From Stratiolaelaps scimitus (taxonomy: Eukaryota > Arthropoda > Arachnida > Mesostigmata > Laelapidae), in NCBI GenBank assembly GCA_019614645.1, contig JABWDB010000014.1:2170001-2234000 (forward strand): a DNA stretch of 64,000 nucleotides, in the 5' to 3' direction. The notes under the pieces are model-generated. The model had not been told where the DNA came from. It worked only from the letters and a program-made list of their open reading frames with translations, and made no database searches. Positions within the stretch are counted from its first letter, which is position 1. Each line of letters opens with the position of its first letter. Shown piece after piece: positions 61,738 through 64,000 of this stretch. The position numbers and the translations under genes are program-made.

Positions 61738-61773
<36 letters not shown>
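61738..61773. repeat. (TA)n microsatellite preceded by (CA)n
   Basis: CACACACACACA, then AAATA, then a pure TA tract. Confidence 0.92.
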
Positions 61774-61776
<3 letters not shown>

Positions 61777-61982
61777 CTCAGGTCGGCTGCCATTAGCACC
61801 TTGTGTGTTCGTTCTATGTAAGCGCTTGCCTGAATCTTACGCCCGCTCTGTGCTGTCCAATTCTGGGGGATGACACACAGGAGTGCACTTGTTCGACGTT
61901 CGTATACCAGCGTTAGGTGGCTGACTTGCCTGATTGACTGACCGATTGAACGCCTGTCCTCGTGCCCATATGTGCGAATGTT

Positions 61983-61985
<3 letters not shown>

Positions 61986-62020
<35 letters not shown>
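61986..62020. repeat. (TA)n microsatellite
   Basis: Pure TA tract of about 35 bp. Confidence 0.92.
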
Positions 62021-62023
<3 letters not shown>

Positions 62024-62539
62024 TAATTGCTGTGACTAGTGTCTGTGTTCACGTGTGCGTACTTCTGCCTATAGACACATGATCCTTCAGGAGATGACTT
62101 TCCTGTTGGGGACAGAGGCCATAGAAGAAATATCGCAGTACGTGTACTGCTTGGTTGGGTCACAGATGCTTATCGAACTTTTATAACGTTTCGTATTGAA
62201 GGTATCACTGGGCCGGGTTAGCTGGCATACGATGCCAGTGGGACAATGCATTGAGCAGATCGAGCGTGATGGCATTTTGTAGTGGACACAGGTGGCTAGC
62301 AAGTGGGTCCGCATTACATATATATATATGATTCGGCCTACTGTATGGTCCGTTATATCCAGACCGGGGAATGAATGCTCCACAGCCACAGAGTCTTCCG
62401 TCAGTGAAAAATGCAATCGCTACACCTTTTCCATTGATATTTATTTTTATACAATAGGGCACACATTGGTATTAGTAAGTGAACGTGTGCAACGACAAAT
62501 AATGCCGGCAACACCACACCATGTTTACTAGCCGTCGAA

Positions 62540-62562
62540 ATATATATATATATATATATATA
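62540..62562. repeat. (AT)n microsatellite
   Basis: Pure AT tract. Confidence 0.9.
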
Positions 62563-62878
62563 GCTCGGCCCAGGGGAATAGAGGGCGCTGGTTGCTTACA
62601 TTTTAAGTAAGTTCAAATGTGTACAGATTTTTATACCACGTTGTAGCAGAATCGTTCACGACTACAGTGACACCAAAGACGTTGTCTGTACCCCAAACAC
62701 CTTTGAAGCCTGCCTCCTCGATGCTGTGCCCGGATGCATAAAAAAAGTGGGTGGCATAATACTTGCGAAAGGTTCCACTGCAGCGGAACTACTGGAATAA
62801 ATCAGCCCAGTTTGAGGTTAGACTTGAAATTTAAGCAGCCGACCTTCACGTTTCCCGCGGACCGAGCTATTACATATA

Positions 62879-62897
62879 GTATATATATATATATATA
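62879..62897. repeat. (TA)n microsatellite
   Basis: Pure TA tract. Confidence 0.88.
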
Positions 62898-64000
62898 ACA
62901 TATTGAAACTTTGTTGTTGCATAAAATGCATGGATATGAATCTCGTGTTCGAGTCGGTCGGAAAGCGTCAGCCGTCGCCCGGCACCATCGAGTGAAATAG
63001 TAAGAGAGCTTTTTTTTTGCCTAATCGGATATTGCTCCACTAACCCTGACACTAACACTCGTATCCTGTTGCTGAGCTGACTTTGAGAAGGTCCGCTTAC
63101 TCTCGTTAAGAGCACAGATGGGCTGAGGAGGCTGGGAAGTTCATCAGGTACAAGTGCTCACCGTGGTGTGAAGACCAAGGAAATTCTTAGGGGATTTAGA
63201 AACCGAACGCAGATAGGACCATGGGCTAAGTGCTCGTGTTTCTTCATTGTGACTTGTGTGTCAAAAAGAATATATCAAAAATATACCAAAAAAAAAGTCA
63301 AAAAATATACTATAATTTAATTACCAAACACACCATGATTGCCAGGTTCAGTTTCTTAGAACAGACATAAATCTGGAAACTGAAACATAGTTCAGTGCTG
63401 AAAATCACCGTTCCATGATTAAATGTTCGCCTCTTTAAGGAACATGCCTGAATGAAATTTATCGAAAATTGGTGAATACATTCGATGGGAAACCCTTCGC
63501 TCAACAAGACATTTTCTACTGGCGAAATCGATTCTGGAGGGGGTGGCTGGATTATTGGAGGCCATAGCGAAGATCACCTCACTTTGGGACATCTCACAAG
63601 TGAACGAGTCACTGCAATACCGCAGACTCTGAGCAAAACAAGAGACTGGACTATAGCCGCTTTTGCGGTCTACTTTCGAGCTCCGCGCACCGCAATATTC
63701 TAGCTGCAACCTACAACACTTGAAACAACATTTGCTTCTGACGAGTCTTCAGTCAGCTGGTGTCGGCAGCCTGAGAGGGACCAGATCATAAAAATAAATT
63801 TGAACGATCGAATGCCTATCTCCACGGGCAGTGCCGAATAGACTCGGTCCCGTGAGTGATGATTATACTAGCTCTGAACGGCATTTGTTTTTGAGTTATT
63901 GCGTAAAAAATGAGAATATCAATACAACTCGATATCGTGGAGGTCTTGAAAAGATTCCTGTTGCAAACAGCACGACTATGGAAAGCACTCGGAGAGTGTG

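Larger units (their letters stand above)
58025..64000. other. no gene recognised
   Basis: AT-rich with five TA/CA microsatellites between 61.7 and 62.9 kb. The frames at 58667-59046 (both strands), 59280-59645 (-) and 63419-63709 (-) are not recognisable. Confidence 0.4.

Overview
This window looks like nuclear DNA from an animal, most likely an arthropod. The evidence is a mariner-type transposon with TA target duplication, a CR1-like non-LTR retrotransposon remnant, several tRNA-derived SINE families, a very high density of microsatellites (TA, ATTT, AAT, CTG, CT), and no bacterial-style gene packing. A mite or tick would fit, but the species cannot be proved from what I can see. No rRNA or tRNA gene, CRISPR array or operon was found.

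Most of the window reads as intergenic or intronic sequence. The firmly supported features are mobile elements. 4.6-5.9 kb holds a complete-length but inactivated mariner (TIRs, TA duplication, broken transposase, first catalytic Asp apparently replaced by Asn, and an extra codon in a C11 run between the second and third catalytic Asp). 29.46-30.1 kb holds the 3' end of a CR1-like LINE. 31.26-31.49 kb holds a probable second LINE scrap on the minus strand. 50.95-51.32 kb holds a short TIR element that looks like a MITE. A possible LTR-retroelement scrap lies at 20.0-20.4 kb. At least three SINE groups are scattered: family 1 (12.96, 17.8, 30.6, 37.6, 57.9 kb), family 2 (10.06, 11.75, 16.43, 49.56 kb, with a hairpin-forming 3' tail), and a third tRNA-like head at 51.6 kb. 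A 33-bp poly(T) insertion at 41.6 kb is flanked by a 16-bp direct repeat and carries the same tail hairpin motif.

Host genes: I cannot identify any protein-coding gene with confidence. GC-rich stretches with triplet runs (about 6.2-7.0, 26.0-26.4, 40.5-41.0, 42.1-42.6, 45.8-46.1, 50.3-50.75 and 53.8-55.3 kb) are where exons or promoters would be expected. Several open reading frames there, and a few elsewhere, have exon-like features: signal-peptide-like starts, donor sites or a poly(A) signal. The most interesting are a small secreted-peptide-like ORF ending just before AATAAA at 52.9-53.2 kb, signal-peptide-like starts at 50.36 kb (+) and 54.85 kb (-), a Ser-rich frame across a (CTG)27 tract at 45.8-46.1 kb (-), and a long open region at 28.65-29.27 kb (-). 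All are low-confidence candidates.

Structural signals worth follow-up are a 62-nt imperfect hairpin at 15.24 kb that resembles a microRNA precursor, a perfect 19-bp-stem hairpin at 28.16 kb, shorter perfect hairpins at 27.89 and 54.11 kb, and a roughly 290-bp uninterrupted (ATTT)n array at 13.1 kb.
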